A stretch of DNA of 64,000 nucleotides. Origin: Acinetobacter terrae. GTDB lineage: Bacteria; Pseudomonadota; Gammaproteobacteria; Pseudomonadales; Moraxellaceae. The position numbers and the translations under genes were made by a program. The notes under the pieces were generated by a model. It was not told where the DNA came from, ran no database searches, and worked only from the letters and a program-made list of their open reading frames with translations. The stretch is from contig NZ_JABERI010000022.1 of NCBI RefSeq assembly GCF_013004375.1, forward strand, positions 16,088-80,087, in the 5' to 3' direction. This document shows, piece by piece, positions 45,101 to 54,610 of the stretch (position 1 is its first letter; each line of letters starts with the position of its first letter).

Positions 45101-45154
45101 TTAGGTCAACTACAAGTGAATATAAAATTAGGTCAACTACAAGTGAATATAAAA
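45101..45154 (+). repeat. Perfect 27-bp tandem duplication across a start codon
   Basis: Two head-to-tail identical 27-bp units (45101-45127 and 45128-45154), each containing aggtcaactacaagtgaata. The unit carries the AGGT binding site and GTG start of the AraC gene. 27 bp is nine codons, so both starts are in frame (GTG 45116 and GTG 45143). Confidence 0.9.
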
Positions 45155-46189
45155 GATAAAGAAACTGATGACTTTAATATAAGTCGCGATACGATTAGTA
45201 TCCACTTCGTGAATGCGGCTTTAACAGGCGTAAAACGTCTAGGTATGGACGTCGAAACTTTATTGTCACATGTAGGCATTGAACCCGACTTATTACGTCA
45301 ACCTAAAGCACGTATTTCTCCTGAGCAATACACCCGATTTATTAAAATGTTATGGATGGTGACTCAAGACGAACATATGGGCTTTGATATACAGCCACGT
45401 CGCTTGGGCACTTTTGCCATTATGTGTCAGTTGATTATTCACGCGAAAACGCTAGGAGACGCTTTAGATCTTTCTGCACAATTCTATAAACTGTTTGGTG
45501 ATGAATGGTCAGTGACTATAGAACGTGATAAACACGAAGCACGTCTGGTTCCTCATGTTCCCCAAAGCATGGATCCCGACCATTTCATTACCGAAAGTAT
45601 GTTGATGATTTGGCACGGTTTAGCCTCTTGGCTAATTGAACGCCGTATTCCACTGGAACGTGTGCACTTCGGCTATCCACGCCCTGCTCATGCCGATGAA
45701 TACGATGCCCTCTTCTTCGCACCGGTGATGCAGTTTGATGCAGCACGTACCGAAATTACGTTTGCAGCAGATTATCTGGATTTACCACTGCGTCAAACTG
45801 AAGAAAATCTGGAAGAATTCTTAAAAGCGGCACCGGCTCAATTACTGGTTAAATTCAAAAATACCAACTCTTTAACTTCACGTATTCGTGAAGTACTCAA
45901 AAGCCAAATTGGTGAAGAAATGCCAACCTTGAATGATGTGGCATCTATGCTGTACTTGTCGCCACAAACTTTACGTCGTCGTTTGGCTGCTGAAGGTAAA
46001 AGCTATCAAGGGGTTAAAGATGCATTACGCCGTGATGCTGCCATTCACCTTTTACTCAACCCGGGCTTAACCTTGGAAGATGTGGCACAACAAGTCGGTT
46101 TCAGTGAAACCAGTACCTTCCACCGTGCATTCAAGAAATGGACTGGAGTAACACCAGGATTGTATCGCCAATTACACGGCTATCATTAA
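45116..46189 (+). CDS. AraC family regulator with arabinose-binding-type N-domain
   Basis: 357 residues. The N-terminal ligand domain (Arabinose_bd/OruR type, with MGFDIQPRRLGTFAIMCQLI and FYKLFGDEWSVTI) precedes a C-terminal double helix-turn-helix (MPTLNDVASMLYLSPQTLRR, LTLEDVAQQVGFSETSTFHR, FKKWTGVTPGLYRQ). It likely controls the flanking CoA genes: the racemase-like gene is divergent and the thiolase follows downstream. The start is ambiguous because a 27-bp tandem duplication gives two equal GTG starts; the second (45143) would remove nine residues. A strong terminator follows at 46216-46245. Confidence 0.85.
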   Translation: MNIKLGQLQVNIKDKETDDFNISRDTISIHFVNAALTGVKRLGMDVETLLSHVGIEPDLLRQPKARISPEQYTRFIKMLWMVTQDEHMGFDIQPRRLGTFAIMCQLIIHAKTLGDALDLSAQFYKLFGDEWSVTIERDKHEARLVPHVPQSMDPDHFITESMLMIWHGLASWLIERRIPLERVHFGYPRPAHADEYDALFFAPVMQFDAARTEITFAADYLDLPLRQTEENLEEFLKAAPAQLLVKFKNTNSLTSRIREVLKSQIGEEMPTLNDVASMLYLSPQTLRRRLAAEGKSYQGVKDALRRDAAIHLLLNPGLTLEDVAQQVGFSETSTFHRAFKKWTGVTPGLYRQLHGYH

Positions 46190-46215
46190 TCTTTTAGATT
46201 CATTGCAGTTTCTCC

Positions 46216-46245
46216 GCCCAGACTAGTATGTCTGGGCTTTTTTTA
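46216..46245 (+). terminator. Rho-independent terminator
   Basis: Perfect stem gcccagac / gtctgggc with loop tagtat and a seven-T run, after the AraC gene. Confidence 0.85.
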
Positions 46246-46354
46246 TTGGCAAAAAAAGTCATTTGATCTGATCCGTTCTCGTCATTGCACTTCACAAATT
46301 AATCATTACACTCGAAAAGTATAACAATTTAAAAGTCATAACAAAGGAACAGCT

Positions 46355-47560
46355 ATGAGCGAAGCCTACATCATTGATGCCATTCGCACACCACGCGGAA
46401 AAGGAAAAAAAGACGGTTCACTGCATCAAGTGAAACCGATCACCCTACTCACAACATTACTCAATGAACTGAAAGATCGTCACCAACTCGACACTTCTAA
46501 AGTCGATGACATTGTGCTGGGCTGTGTAACACCAATTGGTGATCAAGGGGCAGATATTGCCAAAACGGCAGCCATTGCTGCAGGTTGGGACAATGATGTG
46601 GCGGGTGTACAAATCAACCGTTTCTGTGCATCAGGACTTGAAGCCGTGAATATGGCGGCCATGAAAGTCCGTTCGGGCTGGGAAGATATCGTGGTTGCCG
46701 GTGGTGTAGAGTCAATGTCTCGCGTACCGATGGGTTCAGATGGCGGTCCTTGGGCACTTGACCCTGAAACCAATATGGCATGCGACTTTATCCCTCAAGG
46801 GATTGGTGCAGACCTGATTGCGACCATTGATGGTTATACGCGTTCAGATGTCGACACTTTTGCCGAAAACTCGCAAAAGAAAGCTGCCGCAGCGCAAGCC
46901 AAGGGTTATTTCAATAAATCGATTGTGCCTGTAAAAGACAAAGCTGGCGTGACGATTTTAGCTCAAGACGAATTTATTAAACCGACCACCACTGCGGAAG
47001 GTTTAGCCAAGCTCAATCCAAGTTTTGCCATGATGGGACAAATGGGCTTCGATGCGATTGCCCTGCAAAAATATCCAGAAGTCGGGCAAATCAATCATGT
47101 GCATCATGCTGGGAATTCATCGGGCATTGTCGATGGTGCAGCAGTTGTTTTAATTGCTTCAGAAAAAGCGGTGAAAGAACAAGGTTTAAAACCACGTGCC
47201 AAAGTTTTAGCAACGGCATTGGTTGGCTCTGATCCAACCATCATGCTGACCGGCCCTGCACCTGCAGCGCGTAAAGCCTTGGAAAAAGCCGGTCTAAGGA
47301 TTGATGACATCGACCTGTTTGAAGTCAACGAAGCCTTTGCCGCAGTGGTGATGCGCTTTATTACCGAACTCAAGGTTGATCCTGCCAAAGTCAATGTCAA
47401 TGGTGGTGCAATTGCCATGGGACATCCACTGGGTGCGACCGGTGCAATGATTCTGGGAACGCTACTTGATGAACTGGAACGTCAGGGCAAAAAACGTGGT
47501 TTGGCCACGTTATGTGTCGGTGGCGGTATGGGCATCGCAACCATTATTGAATTGGTATAA
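46355..47560 (+). CDS. Acetyl-CoA C-acyltransferase (beta-oxidation thiolase)
   Basis: A 401-residue thiolase distinct from the one at 32659-33834. Active-site Cys in [10 protein letters not shown] (about 90), His in [15 protein letters not shown] and Cys in CVGGGMG are intact, with NEAFAAVV. The layout is that of long-chain 3-ketoacyl-CoA thiolases partnered with a FadB/FadJ-type protein, and such a gene lies 293 bp downstream. It releases acetyl-CoA in the last step of beta-oxidation. AAAGGA binding site present. Probably regulated by the upstream AraC protein. Confidence 0.87.
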   Translation: MSEAYIIDAIRTPRGKGKKDGSLHQVKPITLLTTLLNELKDRHQLDTSKVDDIVLGCVTPIGDQGADIAKTAAIAAGWDNDVAGVQINRFCASGLEAVNMAAMKVRSGWEDIVVAGGVESMSRVPMGSDGGPWALDPETNMACDFIPQGIGADLIATIDGYTRSDVDTFAENSQKKAAAAQAKGYFNKSIVPVKDKAGVTILAQDEFIKPTTTAEGLAKLNPSFAMMGQMGFDAIALQKYPEVGQINHVHHAGNSSGIVDGAAVVLIASEKAVKEQGLKPRAKVLATALVGSDPTIMLTGPAPAARKALEKAGLRIDDIDLFEVNEAFAAVVMRFITELKVDPAKVNVNGGAIAMGHPLGATGAMILGTLLDELERQGKKRGLATLCVGGGMGIATIIELV

Positions 47561-47853
47561 AGCTAGTCGATAAATAACCCTAAACTTTGATAGATGTAAA
47601 GCGTCATCCACAACCTACCCTTCATTAGAAAAAAATGTTTCTGCGACGGCTAAGAAAAATGCAAAAGCTAAACAGGTTTCGTGGATGACAAATGGTTTTG
47701 CCTACTTTTGCCAAAACAAAAGTAGGTCGAACCGAAGGTTAAACCCTAAATTTAGATGAATTTGGAAAGACGCTGCTGTAATAGGAATTTCCAAAATTAG
47801 AGACAAAAAACTTCTTCCGAATTCATCTCATTATTATTTGGATAAAAAAATTT
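47561..47853 (+). other. Spacer with a perfect inverted repeat
   Basis: 293 bp between the thiolase and the FadB-like gene. At 47701-47726 cctacttttg and caaaagtagg form a 10-bp perfect stem around ccaaaa. A poly-T run does not follow, so it is not a standard terminator. Repeats with this core are, as far as I recall, widespread in Acinetobacter intergenic DNA. No gene seen. Confidence 0.5.
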
Positions 47854-49989
47854 ATGAGCGCAATTCAATATGAAAAAAATGCGGACAATATCGTCATTTT
47901 AACCTTAGATTCTCCCAACCAATCTGCCAATACCATGAATGCTGATTTCCGTGTGGCGCTGGAAGATATTGTTTCCAGACTACAGGCAGATGCAGAGATT
48001 TCAGGGATTATTTTCCGATCAGCGAAAAAAACCTTTTTTGCCGGTGGTGACTTGGATGAACTGATTGAGGTAGAGCCGGATCATGCCACAGCATTCTTCC
48101 ACATGATTGAAGAGATGAAAGCCAAACTGCGTTATATCGAAACGCGTGGTATTCCTGTGGTTGCAGCACTCAATGGCACGGCGCTGGGTGGCGGTTGGGA
48201 ACTGGCTTTATGTTGTCACCATCGTATTGCACTGAATGACACAAAAGCGAAATTTGGCTTACCTGAAGTGACTTTAGGTTTACTTCCGGGTGGTGGCGGG
48301 ATCGTGCGTATGGTGCGCTTACTCGGTTTGCAAAATGCATTTCCACTGTTGATGGAAGGCAAACAATTTTCTGTCGATAAAGCCAAGTCTTTAGGCTTAA
48401 TTCACGATATTGTGGAAACTGAACAAGAACTGTTAGACAAAGCCATTGCCTGGGTTAAATCCAATCCAATATCGCAACAACCGTTTGATGTCAAAGGCTA
48501 CAAAATTCCAGGCGGCGACCCAAAAACACCTGCTGTCGCTCAGGTGCTTGCGATTGCACCTGCAATACTGTGTGACAAAACCAAAGGCTGCTACCCGGCC
48601 CCTGAAGCGATTATGGCGGCTGCAGTTGAAGGTGCGCAGGTTGATGTCGACACAGCCCTCACTATCGAATCGCGTTATTTCACCTACCTTGCGACCAGTC
48701 AGATTTCCAAAAATATGATTGGCACGTTCTGGCATGGTCTGAACGCGATTAAATCAGGTGCAAGCCGCCCTAAAGACATTGCAAAATGGAAAGCCAGAAA
48801 AGTCGGTATTTTAGGTGCCGGGATGATGGGTGCAGGAATTGCTTATGCCACAGCCTCTAAAGGCATTCAGGTTGTTCTAAAAGATGTATCTATAGAGGCT
48901 GCAGAAAAAGGCAAAGCCTACAGCCAAAAGCTGCTGGATAAAAAAGTCTCTCAAGGTCGTTTAAGCGCTGAAAAACGCGATCAAGTTTTAAGTTTAATTA
49001 CCGCTACAGCTGCTGCAGAAGATTTACAAGGCTGTGAGCTGATCATTGAAGCGGTGTTTGAAAATCCAGAACTGAAAGCCAAAGTCACCCAAGAGGCTGA
49101 AAACTATTTGATCGATGGCGGTGTGATGGCATCGAATACCTCTACCTTGCCAATTACAGGACTCGCCAAGGCGTCTAAAGATGAGAGCAATTTCATTGGT
49201 CTGCATTTCTTTAGCCCTGTCGATAAGATGCAACTGGTAGAAATCATCAAAGGAAAAAACACATCAAATGAAACCTTAGCTAAGGCTTTTGATTTTGTGC
49301 AGCAAATTGCTAAGACGCCGATTGTGGTGAATGACAGTCGTGGTTTCTTCACCAGTCGTGTCTTTGGAACTTTTGTGCAAGAAGGTTTACGATTGCTTGC
49401 TGAAGGGGTTCATCCTGCCAAAATTGAAATGGCAGCACTCAAAGCCGGTATGCCTGTCGGGCCACTTGCCATTCAGGATGAAGTGTCTTTAACACTTTCT
49501 GAACATGTCGCTGCTGAGACGCGAAAAGCCCTGCAAGCTGAAGGCAAAGACCTGCCACGTTCCGCTGCTGATGATGTGATTGAAAGCATGATTCACCAAT
49601 TTAACCGTAAAGGTAAAGCAGCGGGTGCGGGTTTCTATGAATATCCTGAAGGTGGTAAAAAACATTTATGGGCGGGTTTAAGCCACTGGAAAAAAGACCT
49701 GGAGATATCCGAACAGGAAATGATTGACCGTTTCCTGTTTGTTCAGGCGCTGGATACTTTGCGCTGCTATGAAGAAGGCGTACTGGAGTCGGTTGTGGAT
49801 GCCAATGTCGGTTCTATTTTCGGCATTGGTTTTGCGCCATGGACAGGTGGAGCCATACAGTATCTGAATCAATATGGTTTGGAAAAAGCCTTATTCCGTG
49901 CCAATACACTTGAAGCCAAATATGGTGAGCGTTTTAAAGCGCCACAATTGCTGAAAGATAAACTGCACTCTGGCGAGAAAATTTCATAA
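47854..49989 (+). CDS. FadB/FadJ-like fatty acid oxidation multifunctional protein
   Basis: 711 residues. An N-terminal enoyl-CoA hydratase domain (about 1-190, ALNGTALGGGWELALCCHHR, LPEVTLGLLPGGGG) precedes an NAD-binding 3-hydroxyacyl-CoA dehydrogenase domain. The latter has the Rossmann GILGAGMMGAGIAYATASKG at about 313-332, then HFFSPVDKMQLVEII, and a C-terminal dimerisation domain. It hydrates and then oxidises acyl-CoAs, feeding the upstream thiolase. Both catalytic glutamates of the hydratase half (near 108 and 130) lie in conserved blocks. It could be a FadJ-type or a degradative pathway enzyme for non-standard acids; neighbours favour branched acyl-CoA use. Confidence 0.87.
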   Translation: MSAIQYEKNADNIVILTLDSPNQSANTMNADFRVALEDIVSRLQADAEISGIIFRSAKKTFFAGGDLDELIEVEPDHATAFFHMIEEMKAKLRYIETRGIPVVAALNGTALGGGWELALCCHHRIALNDTKAKFGLPEVTLGLLPGGGGIVRMVRLLGLQNAFPLLMEGKQFSVDKAKSLGLIHDIVETEQELLDKAIAWVKSNPISQQPFDVKGYKIPGGDPKTPAVAQVLAIAPAILCDKTKGCYPAPEAIMAAAVEGAQVDVDTALTIESRYFTYLATSQISKNMIGTFWHGLNAIKSGASRPKDIAKWKARKVGILGAGMMGAGIAYATASKGIQVVLKDVSIEAAEKGKAYSQKLLDKKVSQGRLSAEKRDQVLSLITATAAAEDLQGCELIIEAVFENPELKAKVTQEAENYLIDGGVMASNTSTLPITGLAKASKDESNFIGLHFFSPVDKMQLVEIIKGKNTSNETLAKAFDFVQQIAKTPIVVNDSRGFFTSRVFGTFVQEGLRLLAEGVHPAKIEMAALKAGMPVGPLAIQDEVSLTLSEHVAAETRKALQAEGKDLPRSAADDVIESMIHQFNRKGKAAGAGFYEYPEGGKKHLWAGLSHWKKDLEISEQEMIDRFLFVQALDTLRCYEEGVLESVVDANVGSIFGIGFAPWTGGAIQYLNQYGLEKALFRANTLEAKYGERFKAPQLLKDKLHSGEKIS

Positions 49990-50011
49990 CACGACTTATG
50001 CTATAAAGCAT

Positions 50012-50050
50012 TAATGCCCTTTCTTTTTATTGAAGATAAGGGCGTTAATA
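50012..50050 (+). terminator. Possible terminator of the beta-oxidation genes
   Basis: Imperfect stem taatgccctt / aagggcgtta around a long loop, followed by a T-rich stretch. Weaker than the other terminators. Confidence 0.45.
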
Positions 50051-50279
50051 CTTTTAAAGTTTTTTTGATCATTAAAAATATGTACCCATCTTTTAAGTCT
50101 TCGTGCCTAAGCCTGATATAAACTTCGATCTCACTTAAACAAAGATCCATCTCTTAAAATTAATTTTTAATCCCTTATTTAAATGAATGGTTTAGTCAGT
50201 TATGAGTCGGCTTTCATTCTATTCTGTGCTATAAAGTCACATAGATTCTGATTTATTTTTATCCATTTTGGTGTGTTCT

Positions 50280-50549
50280 ATGACTAACAATTCTTCTCCT
50301 GAAAAATCCCCTTGGGGTTGGAAAGCCCTGATTATTGCTTGTATTTTAGGCGCTTTTTTCATGGGGTTTTTCTATCTTGCAATAAGCAACGAACCTGATT
50401 ACATGCCGAGCCAAAAACAAAAGCAGGCACAACAAGCTGCGACGTCTGCTGCATCAGAACCGACTGCAGCTGAAATGAATATGACTGAAGCAGAACATGC
50501 TGCAATGACAGAAACTGAAAAATCAGCTGAACATGGGGCTGGTCACTGA
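50280..50549 (+). CDS. Small single-span membrane protein with His/Met-rich tail
   Basis: An 89-residue protein from ATG 50280. One membrane span (WKALIIACILGAFFMGFFYLAI, about residues 14-35) is followed by a polar tail. The Ala/Glu/Gln-rich tail ends MNMTEAEHAAMTETEKSAEH plus GAGH, with repeated Met and His. Such tails can bind copper or other metal ions, but I see no named family. The tail is probably periplasmic. A terminator follows at 50579-50603. Real-gene status is supported by the span, the tail and the terminator. Confidence 0.55.
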   Translation: MTNNSSPEKSPWGWKALIIACILGAFFMGFFYLAISNEPDYMPSQKQKQAQQAATSAASEPTAAEMNMTEAEHAAMTETEKSAEHGAGH

Positions 50550-50578
50550 TTCCGAGCATCATGGTCGAATCCTGAAAT

Positions 50579-50603
50579 AAAAAGCCACTTTGAGTGGCTT
50601 TTT
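50579..50603. terminator. Bidirectional terminator
   Basis: Stem aaaaagccact / agtggcttttt with a 3-nt loop, between convergent genes. Confidence 0.85.
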
Positions 50604-50629
50604 ATGTTTTCAAAACTGATTTTTAATCG

Positions 50630-51061
50630 CTAAATGCCAGTCAATACCAGTCGCATATCAATATGTGGAATAGCACAGTCCAGATACTCCTCACCTTCAA
50701 CGTTAAAACCCAAACTCGCATAAAACTGAATGGCATGCACCTGTGAAGACAACTTTAAAAATTCGCGCTGTTCATGTTTGGCTTGCTGAATAATTTGTTG
50801 CATCAGCAACTTTCCAATGCCTACGCCACGATACGATTTCAGCACCGCCACACGTCCGACGCTGTTATTTTGTAATAATCGTGCTGTCGCAATCGGCTGA
50901 TCTTGATCGTAAACCACGAAATGCACGGATACTGCATCTTCAGCATCCCATTCATCTTCAACCGGAATCTGCTGTTCATGAATAAATACCTGCTCACGAA
51001 TCAGTTTTGCGTCATTTTGCAACTCATCCCAGCGGCCTGTGCGTATCGTAAATGGGCTCAT
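50630..51061 (-). CDS. GNAT family N-acetyltransferase
   Basis: 143 residues from ATG 51061 (a TTG three bases upstream is the only other start). Acetyl-CoA-binding motif A is GRVAVLKSYRGVGIGKLLM (about 68-86). FIHEQQIPVEDEWDAED and FYASLGFNVEGEEYLDCAIP are typical of the small ElaA/YjcF-like GNAT branch. The substrate is unknown. It is 57 bp after the methyltransferase gene on the same strand. Confidence 0.82.
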   Translation of the reverse strand: MSPFTIRTGRWDELQNDAKLIREQVFIHEQQIPVEDEWDAEDAVSVHFVVYDQDQPIATARLLQNNSVGRVAVLKSYRGVGIGKLLMQQIIQQAKHEQREFLKLSSQVHAIQFYASLGFNVEGEEYLDCAIPHIDMRLVLTGI

Positions 51062-51118
51062 CAAAAATCATCTTCCTACAAATAAAAGCAGCCTTGCGAC
51101 TGCTTTATTCATTTTAAA

Positions 51119-52345
51119 TTAACACTTACAGCCAATATCCTGCTGATCCCACTGATTATTCAGCAATAATTCAAGCGAATGCTTTTGAATGCCATACATC
51201 TCTTTTAAGGCTTGAATCTGAGCCAATACCGCCTGATCTGGTTCTTGATAATCTTTACGTTTGGTCGCCAAGATCATCTTGTTTTTACTGGTATGTTCCA
51301 AAGCCACAAACTCGAATACTTTGGTTTCATAGCCATAGGCTTTAAGCAATAAAGCACGAATGGTATCGGTGAGCATTTCCGCCTGTTGACCTAAATGAAT
51401 GCCAAATTGCAACATTGGTTTCAACACTTCCGGGCTTTTGAGCTGTGGACGTAATTCCTTGTGACAACACGGCGCGCACATAATCATTTGTGCGTTTAAA
51501 CGAATACCGGTGTGAATGGCAAAGTCAGTCGCCACATCACAGGCATGCAAAGCGATCATCACGTCCAGGTGTTCAGGTTGATAGGTGCGTACATCGCCCT
51601 GGAAAAAATCCAGTTGGGTAAATTGAGACTCTTCAGCAACCTTCTGACAGAACTCCACCATTTTCGGATTCAGCTCAACACCGGTAACAAATGGCGTTTG
51701 ACCCTGCTTTTCCAGATAATCGTACAAGGCAAAAGTGAGATAACCCTTACCCGAACCAAAATCGACCACATGCAAAGCATGATCCTGTTTTGTGATTTGA
51801 TCCAAAGCACCCGAGAAAATTTCCACAAATTTATTAATCTGTTTCCATTTACGCGCCATGCTTGGAATAATTTGCGCTTTTGCGTCAGTAATGCCTAAAG
51901 GCTGTAAAAAATAACTGTCCTGATCGACATAGCGATGTTTCGTGCGGTCATGCCCTTGTTGATTTTCTACCTTCTGTGCCTTTGCTGCAGATTTGTTTTT
52001 ACTCACCGTCAGCATGGCTTTTTTCTTGTTCTTTTTAAGTTGCAACTCTTCTTCAATGGTAAACAGATTGGCTTGTTTACATTGAGCCAATAAATCTTGA
52101 ATGAGCTGGCTGGCTTCCGCTAAAGGATAGTTTTTGGTGACATCTTGAGTCTTATAACGATACAAACAACTTAAAACAGCCTGCCCTTGCAGTGAAATGA
52201 CTCGCAAGGTTATTTTCTCCAGATTTTCAAGTTCGCCTTTATACTGGCTCAGAATCATTCGATCAAAACTTTGTGTTTCAATGGCTTGCAGAAAAGCATC
52301 TAAGAATTGTTGTTCCTGAATAAAAGGAGAAGCCAATTGAGACAT
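51119..52345 (-). CDS. Class I SAM-dependent methyltransferase (Methyltransf_32 type)
   Basis: 408 residues. The N-terminal half is variable and ends in a lysine-rich linker (KKNKKKAMLTVSKNKSAAKA). The C-terminal half is a SAM-binding Rossmann domain: VVDFGSGKGYLTFALYDYLE (motif I), TGVELNPKMVEFCQKVA and the catalytic-region MCAPCCHKELRPQL. The CCHKEL motif is the hallmark of Methyltransf_32 proteins related to METTL25 and Trm13. The substrate is unknown, possibly RNA. The final residues DIGCKC are Cys-rich. Confidence 0.78.
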   Translation of the reverse strand: MSQLASPFIQEQQFLDAFLQAIETQSFDRMILSQYKGELENLEKITLRVISLQGQAVLSCLYRYKTQDVTKNYPLAEASQLIQDLLAQCKQANLFTIEEELQLKKNKKKAMLTVSKNKSAAKAQKVENQQGHDRTKHRYVDQDSYFLQPLGITDAKAQIIPSMARKWKQINKFVEIFSGALDQITKQDHALHVVDFGSGKGYLTFALYDYLEKQGQTPFVTGVELNPKMVEFCQKVAEESQFTQLDFFQGDVRTYQPEHLDVMIALHACDVATDFAIHTGIRLNAQMIMCAPCCHKELRPQLKSPEVLKPMLQFGIHLGQQAEMLTDTIRALLLKAYGYETKVFEFVALEHTSKNKMILATKRKDYQEPDQAVLAQIQALKEMYGIQKHSLELLLNNQWDQQDIGCKC

Positions 52346-52447
52346 ACAGATAACTCGAGTAAATTAAGTGATCAGTGTAAAACTTCTTACTTTAAAGGTA
52401 AAATTTCATTACTATACAAGTGTATTTTTAATTACAGAAAATAAGCG

Positions 52448-53089
52448 ATGAATACATCTAACTTGCAGACGTACGATCCACAAGAAGAAAAAATAAATGC
52501 GATTAGTCATGCACTTGGCGCACTTTTGGCAGCCATTGCCAGTATTTTCATGCTGATTAAAGGCAGTTATTTACCGCTAGGACAATTTATTGGCCTATGT
52601 GTCTATGCATTGAGCCTGATTTTACTCTTTGCCGCTTCAAGCTTATATCACTATGCCGAATCGCCACAGCGTCGCGGTTGGTACAAAAAACTGGATCATA
52701 CTGCAATTTATTATCTGATTGCTGGAACCTATACCCCGTTCTTGTCTATCGCACTTCCGACGGCAAAAGCGCAGTACCTGTTAATTGCACTTTGGGTGAT
52801 TGCCGTCATTGGTACACTATTCAAGTTAGTTTTCATTCATCGTTTCCAGAAGATCTCTCTCATCGCCTATCTGGCTATGGGATGGCTTGCATTGCTGGTC
52901 ATGGATGACATGCAACGCTTTCTAAGTGCTCAAGCCTTGACCTATCTCGTCATTGGCGGACTGGCTTATACCATTGGTGCGTTGTTTTATGCTTTAAAAA
53001 GAGTAAGATATACGCATGCTATCTGGCATGTATTTGTATTGATTGGCGCTGGATCACATTTCTTGGCGATCTGTCTTTACGTGATATAA
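52448..53089 (+). CDS. Hemolysin III family membrane protein (PAQR)
   Basis: A 213-residue protein with seven spans. EEKINAISHALGALLAAI (first His motif), SSLYHYAESPQRRGWYKKLDH and the C-terminal YTHAIWHVFVLIGAGSHFLA (HxxxH) are the metal-binding hallmarks of the HlyIII/PAQR family. Members are thought to be zinc-dependent hydrolases affecting membrane fluidity. The hemolysin name does not prove toxicity. Confidence 0.87.
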   Translation: MNTSNLQTYDPQEEKINAISHALGALLAAIASIFMLIKGSYLPLGQFIGLCVYALSLILLFAASSLYHYAESPQRRGWYKKLDHTAIYYLIAGTYTPFLSIALPTAKAQYLLIALWVIAVIGTLFKLVFIHRFQKISLIAYLAMGWLALLVMDDMQRFLSAQALTYLVIGGLAYTIGALFYALKRVRYTHAIWHVFVLIGAGSHFLAICLYVI

Positions 53090-53233
53090 CCCTCTATTTC
53101 TACATTTTTTAGTAACCCTAAATCCGTGGACATGAGTCGGTATTTCGTATTTTTTTAAGAAATTACGCCTTTTTTAAAAAGATTACGCTTTTAAAACTAA
53201 GTTTTTTTATTTTTAGTAAGTGTAAGGTTTCTC

Positions 53234-54553
53234 ATGGCGTCATCAAATTCTATTGCTGCTTCGGAAGAAGTAGTAGCTACAAATTCAAAATTCCGCGTAC
53301 TGACTGCGAGTCTTGTGGGTACAACAATCGAGTTCTTCGATTTTTATATTTATGCAACTGCGGCAGTTCTTATCTTTCCTCATTTGTTCTTCCCTGCAAG
53401 TACAGATCCAACGACTGCAACCATTCAGTCTTTAGCAACATTTGCTATTGCCTTTATTGCCCGTCCAATTGGTGCTGCCTTATTCGGACATCTGGGTGAC
53501 CGTATTGGTCGAAAAGCCACACTGGTTGCGGCATTACTCACCATGGGTATTTCAACCGTGTGTATTGGCTTACTTCCAACCTATGCACAGATTGGTATTG
53601 TTGCCCCATTACTGCTCGCACTTTGTCGTTTAGGACAAGGGCTTGGTCTTGGTGGCGAATGGAGTGGTGCGGTTCTGCTTGCAACTGAAAATGCACCTGA
53701 AGGCAAACGTGCCTGGTATGGCATGTTCCCGCAACTTGGTGCACCAATCGGCTTTATCTTGGCAACAGGTTCATTCTTGACCCTAGGCGCATTTATGTCT
53801 GAAGCAGACTTTATGCAATGGGGCTGGCGTATTCCATTTATTGCAAGTTCTGCACTTGTAATTGTGGGTCTTTGGATTCGTTTAAAACTTCATGAAACGC
53901 CTGCATTCCAAAAAGTATTGGACACGCAAAAAGAAGTCAATATTCCATTTAAAGAAGTAATGACCAAACACTGGCGCATGCTGATTCTGGGTACGATTGC
54001 TGCCATCTGTACATTCGTTGTGTTCTATTTGACCACAGTATTCGCATTAAACTGGGGCACAACAAAGCTCGGTTATACCCGCGCTGAATTCCTGCAATTG
54101 CAATTGGTTGCAACCCTGTGTTTTGCAGCATTCATTCCACTTTCTGCAGTTTTTGCCGAGAAATTTGGTCGTAAGGCAACTTCAATTGGCGTATGTATCG
54201 CTTCAGCATTGTTTGGTTTGGTGTTCGCAAGCATGCTTGAATCTGGCAACACAGTTATCGTGTTCTTATTCTTGTGTATTGGTTTAGCGATCATGGGCTT
54301 AACCTATGGTCCAATTGGTACTGTACTTTCTGAAATCTTCCCGACTTCAGTTCGTTACACCGGTTCTGCATTAACTTTTAACCTTGCTGGTATTTTTGGG
54401 GCATCTTTTGCACCCCTGATTGCCACTAAACTTGCAACCACTTATGGTTTACAAGCGGTAGGTTATTACTTAACGGCTGCATCCATCCTTTCACTGCTTG
54501 CTTTCTTGGCGATGCGTGAAACCAAAAATGATGATGTAAACAACCAGGTTTAA
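53234..54553 (+). CDS. MFS metabolite:proton symporter (MHS/ShiA-ProP type)
   Basis: 439 residues, 12 spans. The MHS-family signature GTTIEFFDFYIYATAAVLIFP and loop 2-3 GHLGDRIGRKATL are complete, followed by RLGQGLGLGGEWSGAVLLATE. The family imports shikimate, proline/betaine, citrate or alpha-ketoglutarate; which one cannot be read here. It is monocistronic, with a strong terminator at 54568-54599. Confidence 0.85.
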   Translation: MASSNSIAASEEVVATNSKFRVLTASLVGTTIEFFDFYIYATAAVLIFPHLFFPASTDPTTATIQSLATFAIAFIARPIGAALFGHLGDRIGRKATLVAALLTMGISTVCIGLLPTYAQIGIVAPLLLALCRLGQGLGLGGEWSGAVLLATENAPEGKRAWYGMFPQLGAPIGFILATGSFLTLGAFMSEADFMQWGWRIPFIASSALVIVGLWIRLKLHETPAFQKVLDTQKEVNIPFKEVMTKHWRMLILGTIAAICTFVVFYLTTVFALNWGTTKLGYTRAEFLQLQLVATLCFAAFIPLSAVFAEKFGRKATSIGVCIASALFGLVFASMLESGNTVIVFLFLCIGLAIMGLTYGPIGTVLSEIFPTSVRYTGSALTFNLAGIFGASFAPLIATKLATTYGLQAVGYYLTAASILSLLAFLAMRETKNDDVNNQV

Positions 54554-54567
54554 TTTCATCAAATCAT

Positions 54568-54599
54568 AAAAAAACCAGCGTGATGACGCTGGTTTTTTT
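54568..54599. terminator. Bidirectional terminator
   Basis: Stem aaaaccagcg / cgctggtttt with a 6-nt loop and T run, between convergent genes. Confidence 0.85.
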
Positions 54600-54610
54600 A
54601 TGTTATTTTT

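Noticed and set aside
53234..54553. Specific substrate name such as shikimate or proline for the MFS carrier
   Set aside because: The MHS signature is shared by several substrates and no neighbouring gene decides between them.
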